Of a stretch of DNA of 64,000 nucleotides, positions 53,231 to 61,649 are shown one piece after another. Location: assembly GCA_902826165.1 (NCBI GenBank), contig CADEDV010000001.1, positions 1-64,000 on the forward strand, written 5' to 3'. Position 1 is the first letter of the stretch, and the number at the start of each line of letters is the position of its first letter. The DNA is from an uncultured Bacteroidota bacterium. Its GTDB lineage: Bacteria; Bacteroidota; Bacteroidia; Chitinophagales; Chitinophagaceae. Made by a program: the position numbers and the translations under genes. The notes beneath the pieces are model-generated. The model searched no databases. It was given only the letters and a program-made list of their open reading frames with translations, and was not told where the DNA came from.

Positions 53231-56206
53231 ATGTCATGCAGAAACTTGCTCAAAGCAGTTGTGCTATGCACAGTGCTTTTGCTCTCTCTAATTTCTTATT
53301 CCCAGGACAAAGTTATCACAGGTAAAGTCACTGATACCAAAGATGGTGCAGGAGTGGCTGGTGTAACTGTATCCGTAAAGGGAACTACAAAAGGTTCATC
53401 GACAACAGCAGATGGTTCCTTCAGTGTCAGTGTTCCGGCTTCAGCAACAACGCTGGTATTTTCTTCCGTAGGTTATACCACTCAGGAGGTATCCATAGAA
53501 GGGAAGACAACGGTGAATGTTTCCCTGGTGGTTAATAATGCTGCACTGGGAGAGATCGTGGTGGTAGCTTATGGTACCCGCCGCAAAACAGACCTGACCG
53601 GTTCTGTTACTTCTGTTTCTTCCAAAGATTTCCAGAAAGGAAATATCAATTCCCCTGAGCAGTTGCTGCAGGGCAAAGTAGCTGGTTTGCAGATCACCAC
53701 GGGTGGTGGTTCTGCAGGTGGCGGCAGCCGTATCCGTATCCGCGGTGGTGCTTCGCTGAATGCCAGCAACGATCCGCTGATCGTTATTGACGGGGTGCCG
53801 GTGGAAGGTAACGGTATTGCAGGTTCAGCCAACCTGTTAAATACGATTAACCCGAATGATATCGAGTCGATGAGTGTACTGAAAGATGCTTCTGCTACCG
53901 CCTTATACGGTTCAAGAGCTTCCAATGGCGTACTGATCATCACCACCAAGAAAGGTGTGAAGGGCAAACTGAAATTCAACTACAATAACCAGTTCTCAGT
54001 AGGTGTGGTTGGTAAAAAAGTAGATGTGCTTTCTGCTGATGAGATCAGGAGTATTATCAATGCCGACGCTACTGCAACGGGAAATAATACCTACAAGAAT
54101 CTTTTAGGCACAGCTAGTACTAACTGGCAGGATGAGATTTATCAATCTGCTATTGGTATAGATAATACCATCAGTGCCAGCGGCAGTGTGGCTAATATGC
54201 CATTCAGGTTATCATTGGGTTACCTGAACCAGGATGGTACCCTGAAGACCAATAATTTTACCAGGTTATCAACTGCATTAAATCTTTCTCCCAAATTTTT
54301 TAAGGATCATTTATCCGTGAATTTATCAGCCAAAGCAAGCCAGACCCAAAACATTTTTGCTAATGAAGGTGCTATTGGTTCTGCTATCGCATTTGATCCT
54401 ACTAAACCTGTTTACTCCGGTAATAAGAACTGGGGTGGTTATTATGAGTGGCTACAGGCTGATGGCAACCCGATCGATCTCTCCACCCGTAACCCGGTAG
54501 CTTTACTGAACCTGCGGGATAACACATCCAAGTTGAACAGGGTGATCAGTAATGTACAACTGGACTATAAACTACATTTCTTTCCCGACCTGCATGTGTT
54601 GCTGAACCTGGGTATTGATTATGCCAGTGGCAGCGGGGATGATAATACTGATTCAACAGCTGCTACCAACTATAAAACCAAAGGACGTTTTGTTCATTAC
54701 GAACAAAAGAAAACCAATACACTGGCTGATGTTCAGTTGTTTTACAGCAAAGAATTAAAAAGCATTCGCAGTAAGATCGACGTATTAGTTGGACACAGCT
54801 ACCAGGCTTTCCGTACTAATACGAACAATTTTGCTGCTTATGGTCAGGATGGTTCGCTGGTTCCGAACAGTACGCCTAATTTTCCAGATGATGAAGCAGA
54901 GTTCCGTCTTGAATCTTATCTCGGCCGGGTAAACTTTACTTTCCATGATAAATACCTGATCACTGCCTCTATCCGTAGTGATGCAAGTTCAAAACTGAAC
55001 CCCGCTGACAGAACAGGTTATTTCCCTGCAGTAGCTGCTGCCTGGAAAGTGAGGGATGAATTCTTTAAGAATGTTTCTTTCCTCTCTGAACTGAAACTCC
55101 GCCTTGGCTGGGGTATCACTGGTCAGCAAGATGGAATTGGATATTATTCTTATCTGCCCCGGTATAGTGTGAGCACAAATGGCGCACAGTACCAGTTTGG
55201 AAACACATTTGTAAGCTACCTGCGCCCTGAAGGATATGACCCGAACCTGAAATGGGAAACCACCACTACTTCCAATATTGGTCTTGATTTTGGATTCCTG
55301 AATAACAGGATATCCGGCGCGGTGGATTATTATTTCAGAAAAACAGAAGATCTGTTGGCGAATGTAACAGTCGCTCCTGGTGCAAATTTTGTGAATGAGA
55401 TCGTTACCAACGTAGGTAATGTGGAAAGTAAAGGTGTTGAGATCACCCTAAACACAACGCCCATCAAAACAAAAGATTTGACCTGGGATTTTGGTGTTAA
55501 CTATACATACAATAATGCAAAGATCACCAACCTGCTGAAAAATCCTGATCCTAATTTCAAAGGACAGGAAGTGAGTGGTATCTCAGGTGGTACGGGTAAC
55601 CGCATCGGTATTCATGCAGTGGGGTACAGCCCTTACACTTTCAATGTGTATAAACAGATATATGATAAGAATGGCAGTCCGATAGAAGGTCTTTATGAAG
55701 ATATCAACCGGGATGGTATCATCAATTCCGATGACAGGTACCTGTATAAGAAACCTGCAGCTGATGTGTTGTTAGGTATGAATACGCAAGTGTCTTACAA
55801 ACAATTCAGTCTGGGCCTTGCTGCACATGGTGCTTTTGGCAACTATCTCTACAATAACTTCTTTTCCAACAATGGTGTGATCAGGGCTATCAAAAACCCG
55901 ATCAACTTTATTGGAAATGCTTCTTCTGACTACAATAACACATTGTTCGATAATAACCAGTACATCTCTGATTATTATATTTCCAACGCTTCTTTCTTCC
56001 GCCTGGATAATATCAACCTCGGTTATAATGTAGGAAGGATATTAAACAACAAAGCTACAATGCGGGTGAATGCAAGTGTGCAGAATGTATTCGTGATCTC
56101 TAAATACGAAGGGTTGGATCCGGAGAATGCCGGTGATAGCGGTGTTGACAATAATATTTACCCAAGACCAAGAATATTCTCCCTTGGATTCAATTTTGAT
56201 TTCTAA
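53231..56206 (+). CDS. SusC/RagA TonB-dependent outer-membrane transporter 2
   Basis: 991 residues from the ATG at 53231; the TTG at 53225 lies in the operator-like TTAATGATTGC sequence. Signal peptide about 1-23. Carboxypeptidase-regulatory-like domain (ITGKVTDTKDGAGVAGVTV), TonB-box region (LGEIVVVAYGTRRKTDLTGS), plug (GGGSRIRIRGGASLNASNDP, VIDGVPVEGNG), then barrel. It is about the same length as SusC1 and similar in the N-terminal 250 residues, and differs in the barrel. It is followed by SusD2, SusE-like, SusF-like, GH53 and GH2, which suggests beta-1,4-galactan uptake. Confidence 0.95.
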   Translation: MSCRNLLKAVVLCTVLLLSLISYSQDKVITGKVTDTKDGAGVAGVTVSVKGTTKGSSTTADGSFSVSVPASATTLVFSSVGYTTQEVSIEGKTTVNVSLVVNNAALGEIVVVAYGTRRKTDLTGSVTSVSSKDFQKGNINSPEQLLQGKVAGLQITTGGGSAGGGSRIRIRGGASLNASNDPLIVIDGVPVEGNGIAGSANLLNTINPNDIESMSVLKDASATALYGSRASNGVLIITTKKGVKGKLKFNYNNQFSVGVVGKKVDVLSADEIRSIINADATATGNNTYKNLLGTASTNWQDEIYQSAIGIDNTISASGSVANMPFRLSLGYLNQDGTLKTNNFTRLSTALNLSPKFFKDHLSVNLSAKASQTQNIFANEGAIGSAIAFDPTKPVYSGNKNWGGYYEWLQADGNPIDLSTRNPVALLNLRDNTSKLNRVISNVQLDYKLHFFPDLHVLLNLGIDYASGSGDDNTDSTAATNYKTKGRFVHYEQKKTNTLADVQLFYSKELKSIRSKIDVLVGHSYQAFRTNTNNFAAYGQDGSLVPNSTPNFPDDEAEFRLESYLGRVNFTFHDKYLITASIRSDASSKLNPADRTGYFPAVAAAWKVRDEFFKNVSFLSELKLRLGWGITGQQDGIGYYSYLPRYSVSTNGAQYQFGNTFVSYLRPEGYDPNLKWETTTTSNIGLDFGFLNNRISGAVDYYFRKTEDLLANVTVAPGANFVNEIVTNVGNVESKGVEITLNTTPIKTKDLTWDFGVNYTYNNAKITNLLKNPDPNFKGQEVSGISGGTGNRIGIHAVGYSPYTFNVYKQIYDKNGSPIEGLYEDINRDGIINSDDRYLYKKPAADVLLGMNTQVSYKQFSLGLAAHGAFGNYLYNNFFSNNGVIRAIKNPINFIGNASSDYNNTLFDNNQYISDYYISNASFFRLDNINLGYNVGRILNNKATMRVNASVQNVFVISKYEGLDPENAGDSGVDNNIYPRPRIFSLGFNFDF

Positions 56207-56224
56207 CCAATAAATTATTGAGCA

Positions 56225-57856
56225 ATGAAACATATATCAATAAGAAATCTCATTATCGCAGGTGCAGCGGTTTTAGCCGTATCGTCCTGTTCTAAAAAGT
56301 TAGACCTGTTCCCCAAGAACGATCTGACTTCTGAAAATGCTTATTCTACTGTTGAAGGGTACCGTTCAGTACTTGCAAAAGTATATGGAGGGTTAGCCAG
56401 CACTGGTAATGCAGGCCCTGCCGGTAACTCTGATATACAGGGTCTGGATGAAGGTTCGCAATCACCTTTTATCCGCGGGTTCTTCAATTGCCAGGAATTA
56501 CCTACGGATGAAGCTGTAGTGGCCTGGAATGACCAGACCATCAAAGATTTTCATGACCTGAAATGGTCCAGTTCTGACCCTTTCTTGAGAGGGATGTATG
56601 CCCGCCCCATTTATAATGTAATGGTGGCAAACGAATACTTGCGTGAGTCCACCGATGAAAAAGTGGCTTCCCGTGGTATTACCGGTGCCGATGCTACAGC
56701 TATCAAAAGCACCCGTGCTGAGGTACGTTTCCTCCGGGCATTCAATTACTGGGTAATGATGGACATTTTTGGTAAATCAACCTTTATTGATGAAACTAAC
56801 CTTGTAGGTACTACATTGCCGGGTGAAAAAAGCAGGACCGAACTGTTTGCTTTTATTGAAACAGAATTAAAAGCAATTGAAAATGACCTGGCCCCTGTTA
56901 AAACTATTGAATACGGCAGAGTGGACCAGGGTGCCGCCTGGGCCTTATTGGCAAGAATGTATTTGAATGCGCCGGTCTACCTGGGCTTCCCTACCAATGA
57001 TGCAAGGGCTATCTCTTATTATACCGGTGCCATCACTTATGCTAACAAAGTGATAGCCGGGGGCTACAGCCTGCATACTGATTACCAACAGTTGTTCATG
57101 GCCGATAATGATAAACGCAAAGATGAGTTCATGTATGCTATCAACTGTGATGGCCTGCGTACACAATCTTATGGCAATACCACTTTCTTTGTGCATTGCG
57201 CTTCTGGTGATGACCATAATGAGTATGGTGTTGGTGGTGGATGGTATGGTTACAGGGCCACGAAAGGTCTGGCCGACCTGTTCACTGACCTTACCGGTGC
57301 AATTGATAAGAGAGCCATGTTCACTACATCAAAATACGGAACCAGCCCAGCACAGATTGCTATTGCTGATATCAGCCAGTTTGATAATGGCCTTCATGTG
57401 GCTAAATACAGGAATATCCGTTCTGATGCTGGTACAGTTTCTGATCCGAACAGGGATTTTTCTGATGTTGATTTTCCTGTATTCCGTTTATCAGAGATAT
57501 ATCTCATTTATGCAGAAGCAGTATTGCGTGGGGGAACTGGCGGCGATGCCGGAACTGCGTTGAACTACGTGAACCTGATCAGGAGAAGAGCCTACGGAAA
57601 TACAAGTGGTGATATTACAGGAGCACAGATGACACTGCAATTCATCCTGGATGAAAGAGGAAGAGAATTATACTGGGAAGGGCATCGCAGAACTGATTTG
57701 ATCCGTTATGGATTACTGACCACCGGTACTTACCTGTGGCCATGGAAAGGCGGTGTGGCTTCCGGTACTGCTGTTGACAGCAAGTATAATATTTTCCCAA
57801 TACCAGCTGCCAACCGGTCTGCCAATCCTAACCTGACACAAAATGCCGGTTATTAA
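56225..57856 (+). CDS. SusD/RagB family lipoprotein 2
   Basis: 543 residues. Lipobox VSSC (about 21) after a hydrophobic signal. Helical repeats (YSTVEGYRSVLAKVYGGLAS, TRAEVRFLRAFNYWVMMDIF) and the C-terminal FILDERGRELYWEGHRRTDLI and LTQNAGY are typical. Located at the outer face of the outer membrane, it delivers galacto-oligosaccharides to SusC2 by inference from the GH53 and GH2 genes. 18 bp after SusC2. Confidence 0.95.
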   Translation: MKHISIRNLIIAGAAVLAVSSCSKKLDLFPKNDLTSENAYSTVEGYRSVLAKVYGGLASTGNAGPAGNSDIQGLDEGSQSPFIRGFFNCQELPTDEAVVAWNDQTIKDFHDLKWSSSDPFLRGMYARPIYNVMVANEYLRESTDEKVASRGITGADATAIKSTRAEVRFLRAFNYWVMMDIFGKSTFIDETNLVGTTLPGEKSRTELFAFIETELKAIENDLAPVKTIEYGRVDQGAAWALLARMYLNAPVYLGFPTNDARAISYYTGAITYANKVIAGGYSLHTDYQQLFMADNDKRKDEFMYAINCDGLRTQSYGNTTFFVHCASGDDHNEYGVGGGWYGYRATKGLADLFTDLTGAIDKRAMFTTSKYGTSPAQIAIADISQFDNGLHVAKYRNIRSDAGTVSDPNRDFSDVDFPVFRLSEIYLIYAEAVLRGGTGGDAGTALNYVNLIRRRAYGNTSGDITGAQMTLQFILDERGRELYWEGHRRTDLIRYGLLTTGTYLWPWKGGVASGTAVDSKYNIFPIPAANRSANPNLTQNAGY

Positions 57857-57880
57857 TCACTAACCACTAAATAATCAGAT

Positions 57881-58708
57881 ATGAAAAATATAGTAAAACT
57901 CATTTTCGGCTCACTCTTGCTGACAGGTATTTTCAGCTCTTGTGAGAAGGATGAAAATAAAATCTATTTTGAAGGGGGCACAGCACCTGTACTGACTGCT
58001 TCCTCTACTTCGGCCATGGTGCTGAACATTGCCAATAAAAATAACCTGGCAATTAAGTTTGACTGGACAAATCCTGATTACCGGTTTACAACAGGCCTGA
58101 GTTCACAGGATGTCAATTATATTTTACAATTTGATACTACTGGTGCTAATTTTACCAGCCCCAAAAAATATGAAAAAGCTATTTCCAAAGAACTGACCAC
58201 TTCCCTTACAGTTGGTGAACTGAATACAGCGTTGCTGGCCATGGACCTGGTGGAAGGTATTTCGCATAGTATTGAAATGCGGGTAAAATCAAGCCTGGTG
58301 AATAGCAGTGTTCCGCTTTATTCCAATGTGCTTACAGTTGTTATTACTCCTTACCTTGATGTTGTATATCCTGTTCCTGCTAATTTGTATATCACAGGTG
58401 CAGCCACACCCGGCAACTGGATGGGTGGCGGAGATCCTGAACTGACCAGCCAGAAATTCACTAAAATATCCAGTTCCGAATTTGAATTAGCAAGTCTTGC
58501 CCTAAATCCGGGAGTAGGATTTTTATTTGTTCCCGTATATGGAGACTGGAATAATAAATATGGATTCACCGGTGCCGGCTTAGGCAATAATGTGAATGGC
58601 GATAATTTCCAGCCTGGCGGTAATGATTTCCTGTCACCAGCCATAGCTGGTAATTACAAGATCACAGTGAGTTTCAAAACCGGTAAATACAGCCTTACAA
58701 AACTTTAA
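57881..58708 (+). CDS. SusE-like surface glycan-binding lipoprotein
   Basis: 275 residues. Lipobox FSSC at about 21. N-terminal SusE domain (about 25-150) with KNNLAIKFDWTNPDYRFT and a YILQFDTTGANFTSPKKYEK-type Ig stretch. The C-terminal part (about 165-275) begins LYITGAATPGNWMGGGDPEL and resembles the C-terminal SusE/SusF carbohydrate-binding fold. It probably binds the substrate at the surface and helps SusCD. It precedes the SusF-like gene by 24 bp. Confidence 0.85.
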   Translation: MKNIVKLIFGSLLLTGIFSSCEKDENKIYFEGGTAPVLTASSTSAMVLNIANKNNLAIKFDWTNPDYRFTTGLSSQDVNYILQFDTTGANFTSPKKYEKAISKELTTSLTVGELNTALLAMDLVEGISHSIEMRVKSSLVNSSVPLYSNVLTVVITPYLDVVYPVPANLYITGAATPGNWMGGGDPELTSQKFTKISSSEFELASLALNPGVGFLFVPVYGDWNNKYGFTGAGLGNNVNGDNFQPGGNDFLSPAIAGNYKITVSFKTGKYSLTKL

Positions 58709-58732
58709 TTGCAGTCTAATAAAAGATATACA

Positions 58733-60496
58733 ATGAAAAATACTTTAAAACTTATTACGCTGGTTGTTGCAAGCGTTTTTGTAATAACTGCCTGTACAAA
58801 GGTGGCTGACCTGCCGTACTATGAGAACGGCAATGCGGTAACCTTAACGTCATCGAAAACAGCAGTGGCCCCGGCTCCTGCGGATTCGCTGACCAATATG
58901 ATCGCCTTCTCCTGGACCAATCCTGATTATGCTTCTGATGCCAATACATTCAAGTATGTGCTTGAAATTGATTCTGCCGGCAGAAACTTTACGCAGAAAG
59001 TAAGCAAGATCGTTACGGGAAGTTTAACCACCAGTTTCACCGGGAAAGAGCTGAATGCCATGGTGCTGAGCTATGGATTTACCTTGGGTGTCCCTTTTAC
59101 TCTGGAAGCAAGAGTGGTTTCTTCATACGGTAATAACAATGAGCGATATACTTCCAATGTTATTACGTTTGCCATTACTCCGTTTTCTGATCCTTCTGTT
59201 TTGACAACCGCAAATACTTCAGTAACAGGTACACTGGCTACAGCTGGTCAGTTGTCCAATACTTTTTCCTGGACCACTTCTTTTAATGGTTATACCGGTA
59301 ATGTAACCTATGCACTGCAGTATGATTCTGCTGGTAAGAACTTTGTGGCACCACAGGAGGTACCAGTTGGTGTGAACCTGTACAGCAAAGCACTGACACA
59401 AGGCGAAATGAATGAAACAGCTTTGAACTCCGGCATTCCCGGTGGTAATTCCGGTAAAGTGGAATACCGCCTGAAAGCAACAACTGCACAGGGAGCCATC
59501 GCTTATTCCAATGTGGTGAACGTTACGATCCAGAGTTATTTACCGATCCTTCGTTTCTATCTGCCAGGTGGCTACCAGGCTGCAACAGGCAATGGTAATA
59601 ACTGGGATCCGGGTACTGCCCCCGAACTGATCAGGGATATACGATCAGATGCGCTCAATAAATTATACTATATCTATATCTACCTGCCCGGTGGTTCTGA
59701 ATTCAAAGTAACACAGGGCCGTGCCTGGGATGTGAACTATGGTGGTTCAGGTGGTGACCTTTCTCCGGGTGGTGCTAACTTCTCTGTTACTACTTCCGGT
59801 TTTTACCGCATCTCCATTGACAGGGCCAATATGAAGTATGATATCCGTGAAGGAAGAATGGGTTTTGTAGGTGGTGCCACCGGTGCCGGCTGGACACCTC
59901 CGAATGTATTCCCGAACTATGCACTCGGCAATTCTGCCACCAACCTCTTTGTAGGCCTGACAGATTTTACAACCGGTGGCTGGAAATTAATTGACCATAA
60001 TGACTGGAACAATGGCGATATCACGGCTGTGAATGCCAGAAGTTATGGAGCAACAGGTGGTAGCGGAAGTACATTGGAAATAAACGGTGCAAATATGCCC
60101 GATATTACAACTGCCGGCCGGTACAGGGTGATCTGGGATGGCCGTAATGTTGATAATATCAAATATGAAATGAGCCCTGGTACTGAAATGAGAGTGGTGG
60201 GTAATGGTATACAGGGTGTTCCTGACTGGAACCCCGGTGCTTCACCACAGATGACCTACAGTGGTAATGGTGTATGGACAATTACCATAACATTAGTTGC
60301 CGACAGGGATATCAAATTCCTGGCAGGTAATGACTGGGGTGCTTTTGACTATGAAGATAACAGCGGCGGTAGCACAGCTACCGGCACTCCCCGTAAGATC
60401 AAATGGGAAGGCGGTGACAATTTCAAAACACCAGGTGTGACCGGTTCTTATACGATCACATTGGATGAAAAAGCACAAACCGTTACAATAAACTAG
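58733..60496 (+). CDS. SusF-like multi-domain surface glycan-binding lipoprotein
   Basis: 587 residues from the ATG at 58733; the frame to 58709 is less likely. Lipobox ITAC at about 19. Two Ig-like SusE-type domains (to about 270) are followed by three carbohydrate-binding-like modules starting at about 275 (LRFYLPGGYQAATGNGNNW), 390 (GWKLIDHNDWNNGDIT) and 490 (MRVVGNGIQGVPDWNPGAS). Repeated aromatic and Asn/Trp residues fit sugar-binding sites. It should sit on the cell surface next to SusD2. A strong terminator follows, so the SusC2-SusF block is one transcript, and the GH53 and GH2 genes need their own. Confidence 0.85.
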   Translation: MKNTLKLITLVVASVFVITACTKVADLPYYENGNAVTLTSSKTAVAPAPADSLTNMIAFSWTNPDYASDANTFKYVLEIDSAGRNFTQKVSKIVTGSLTTSFTGKELNAMVLSYGFTLGVPFTLEARVVSSYGNNNERYTSNVITFAITPFSDPSVLTTANTSVTGTLATAGQLSNTFSWTTSFNGYTGNVTYALQYDSAGKNFVAPQEVPVGVNLYSKALTQGEMNETALNSGIPGGNSGKVEYRLKATTAQGAIAYSNVVNVTIQSYLPILRFYLPGGYQAATGNGNNWDPGTAPELIRDIRSDALNKLYYIYIYLPGGSEFKVTQGRAWDVNYGGSGGDLSPGGANFSVTTSGFYRISIDRANMKYDIREGRMGFVGGATGAGWTPPNVFPNYALGNSATNLFVGLTDFTTGGWKLIDHNDWNNGDITAVNARSYGATGGSGSTLEINGANMPDITTAGRYRVIWDGRNVDNIKYEMSPGTEMRVVGNGIQGVPDWNPGASPQMTYSGNGVWTITITLVADRDIKFLAGNDWGAFDYEDNSGGSTATGTPRKIKWEGGDNFKTPGVTGSYTITLDEKAQTVTIN

Positions 60497-60518
60497 TAAT
60501 GATCATCATTTAAAATAG

Positions 60519-60548
60519 AAAGCTGCCTTTTAGAAGGCAGCTTTTTTT
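60519..60548 (+). terminator. Terminator after the SusF-like gene
   Basis: AAAGCTGCCTT at 60519-60529 pairs with AAGGCAGCTTT at 60534-60544 over a TTAG loop, then more T. It separates the SusC2 block from the GH53 gene. Confidence 0.9.
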
Positions 60549-60569
60549 ATTTTCGGTAAAAGAGCTAAC

Positions 60570-61610
60570 ATGATAAGCTATTCAGCCAGGCAAAGAGTGG
60601 TTACAGGGATTGTATTTTTTTCTTTGTTTTTGCTTAACTGCAATAAAACCGGTAGCGGTAATGGGGGTACGACTCCTGTAGTTCCGGTTTTTGCCAAAGG
60701 CGCTGACGTGGGCTGGTTGACACAGATGGAAGCGGCAGGAATTAAATTCTATTCCAATAGCGGTACTGAAACGGAATGCATGCAGTTGCTGAAGAACCTC
60801 GGGATGAATTCGATCCGGCTGCGGGTGTGGGTAAATCCTGCCGGTGGCTGGAATGGAACCAATGATGTGGTGGCCAAAGCCGTAAGGGCAAAGAATCTTG
60901 GATTAAAACTAATGATCGATTTTCATTACAGTGATACCTGGGCCGATCCCGGTCAGCAAGCTAAACCGGCTGCGTGGGCAGCACTGGATCTTACGGGTTT
61001 GCAAACCGCTGTCTATGATCATACCTATTCTGTATTACAGGCATTGAAGACGGCTGGCGTAACACCGGAATGGGTGCAGGTGGGTAACGAGACCAATGAT
61101 GGTATGCTCTGGCCAACCGGAAGGGCTTCTGTCAGTATGAGCAATTTTGCTGCGTTGGTGAAACAGGGATATAATGCCGTGAAAGCCATTGATACGAAGA
61201 TCAAGGTCATTGTTCATATATCAAACGGTCATGATAATAACCTGTTCCGTTGGATCTTTGACGGGTTAAAAAATAACGGTGTGCAATGGGATGTGATCGG
61301 TATGTCCTTATATCCTGAACCGTTAGACTGGCAGATCCGTAATGAACAATGCCTGGTGAATATGAACGATATGGTGGCCCGGTATGGTAAAGAGGTCATG
61401 ATCACGGAAGTGGGGATGAGCTGGGACCAGGCCAGTACCTGTAAATTGTTTATTACGGATATCATTACTAAAACAAAATCACTGGCTTATAATAAAGGCC
61501 TCGGTGTCTTTTACTGGGAGCCGCAATGTTATAATAACTGGCAAGGCTATTCCAAAGGCGCTTTTGATAATAGCGGCAAACCCACCGTTGCTTTGGATGC
61601 ATTTAATTAG
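60570..61610 (+). CDS. GH53 endo-beta-1,4-galactanase lipoprotein
   Basis: 346 residues. Signal sequence with lipobox LLNC (about residue 24). The GH53 TIM barrel is recognised by FAKGADVGWLTQMEAAG, NSIRLRVWVNP, the acid/base Glu174 in VQVGNETNDG and the nucleophile Glu280 in VMITEVGMSW. The enzyme cuts beta-1,4-galactan side chains of pectin at the surface into oligosaccharides for SusCD2. It lies between the SusF-like gene's terminator and the GH2 gene (40 bp later), so GH53 and GH2 probably form a second transcript. Confidence 0.95.
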   Translation: MISYSARQRVVTGIVFFSLFLLNCNKTGSGNGGTTPVVPVFAKGADVGWLTQMEAAGIKFYSNSGTETECMQLLKNLGMNSIRLRVWVNPAGGWNGTNDVVAKAVRAKNLGLKLMIDFHYSDTWADPGQQAKPAAWAALDLTGLQTAVYDHTYSVLQALKTAGVTPEWVQVGNETNDGMLWPTGRASVSMSNFAALVKQGYNAVKAIDTKIKVIVHISNGHDNNLFRWIFDGLKNNGVQWDVIGMSLYPEPLDWQIRNEQCLVNMNDMVARYGKEVMITEVGMSWDQASTCKLFITDIITKTKSLAYNKGLGVFYWEPQCYNNWQGYSKGAFDNSGKPTVALDAFN

Positions 61611-61649
61611 TTTTATACTTTCTTATTCTTCACTATAGCTATTGTTTTC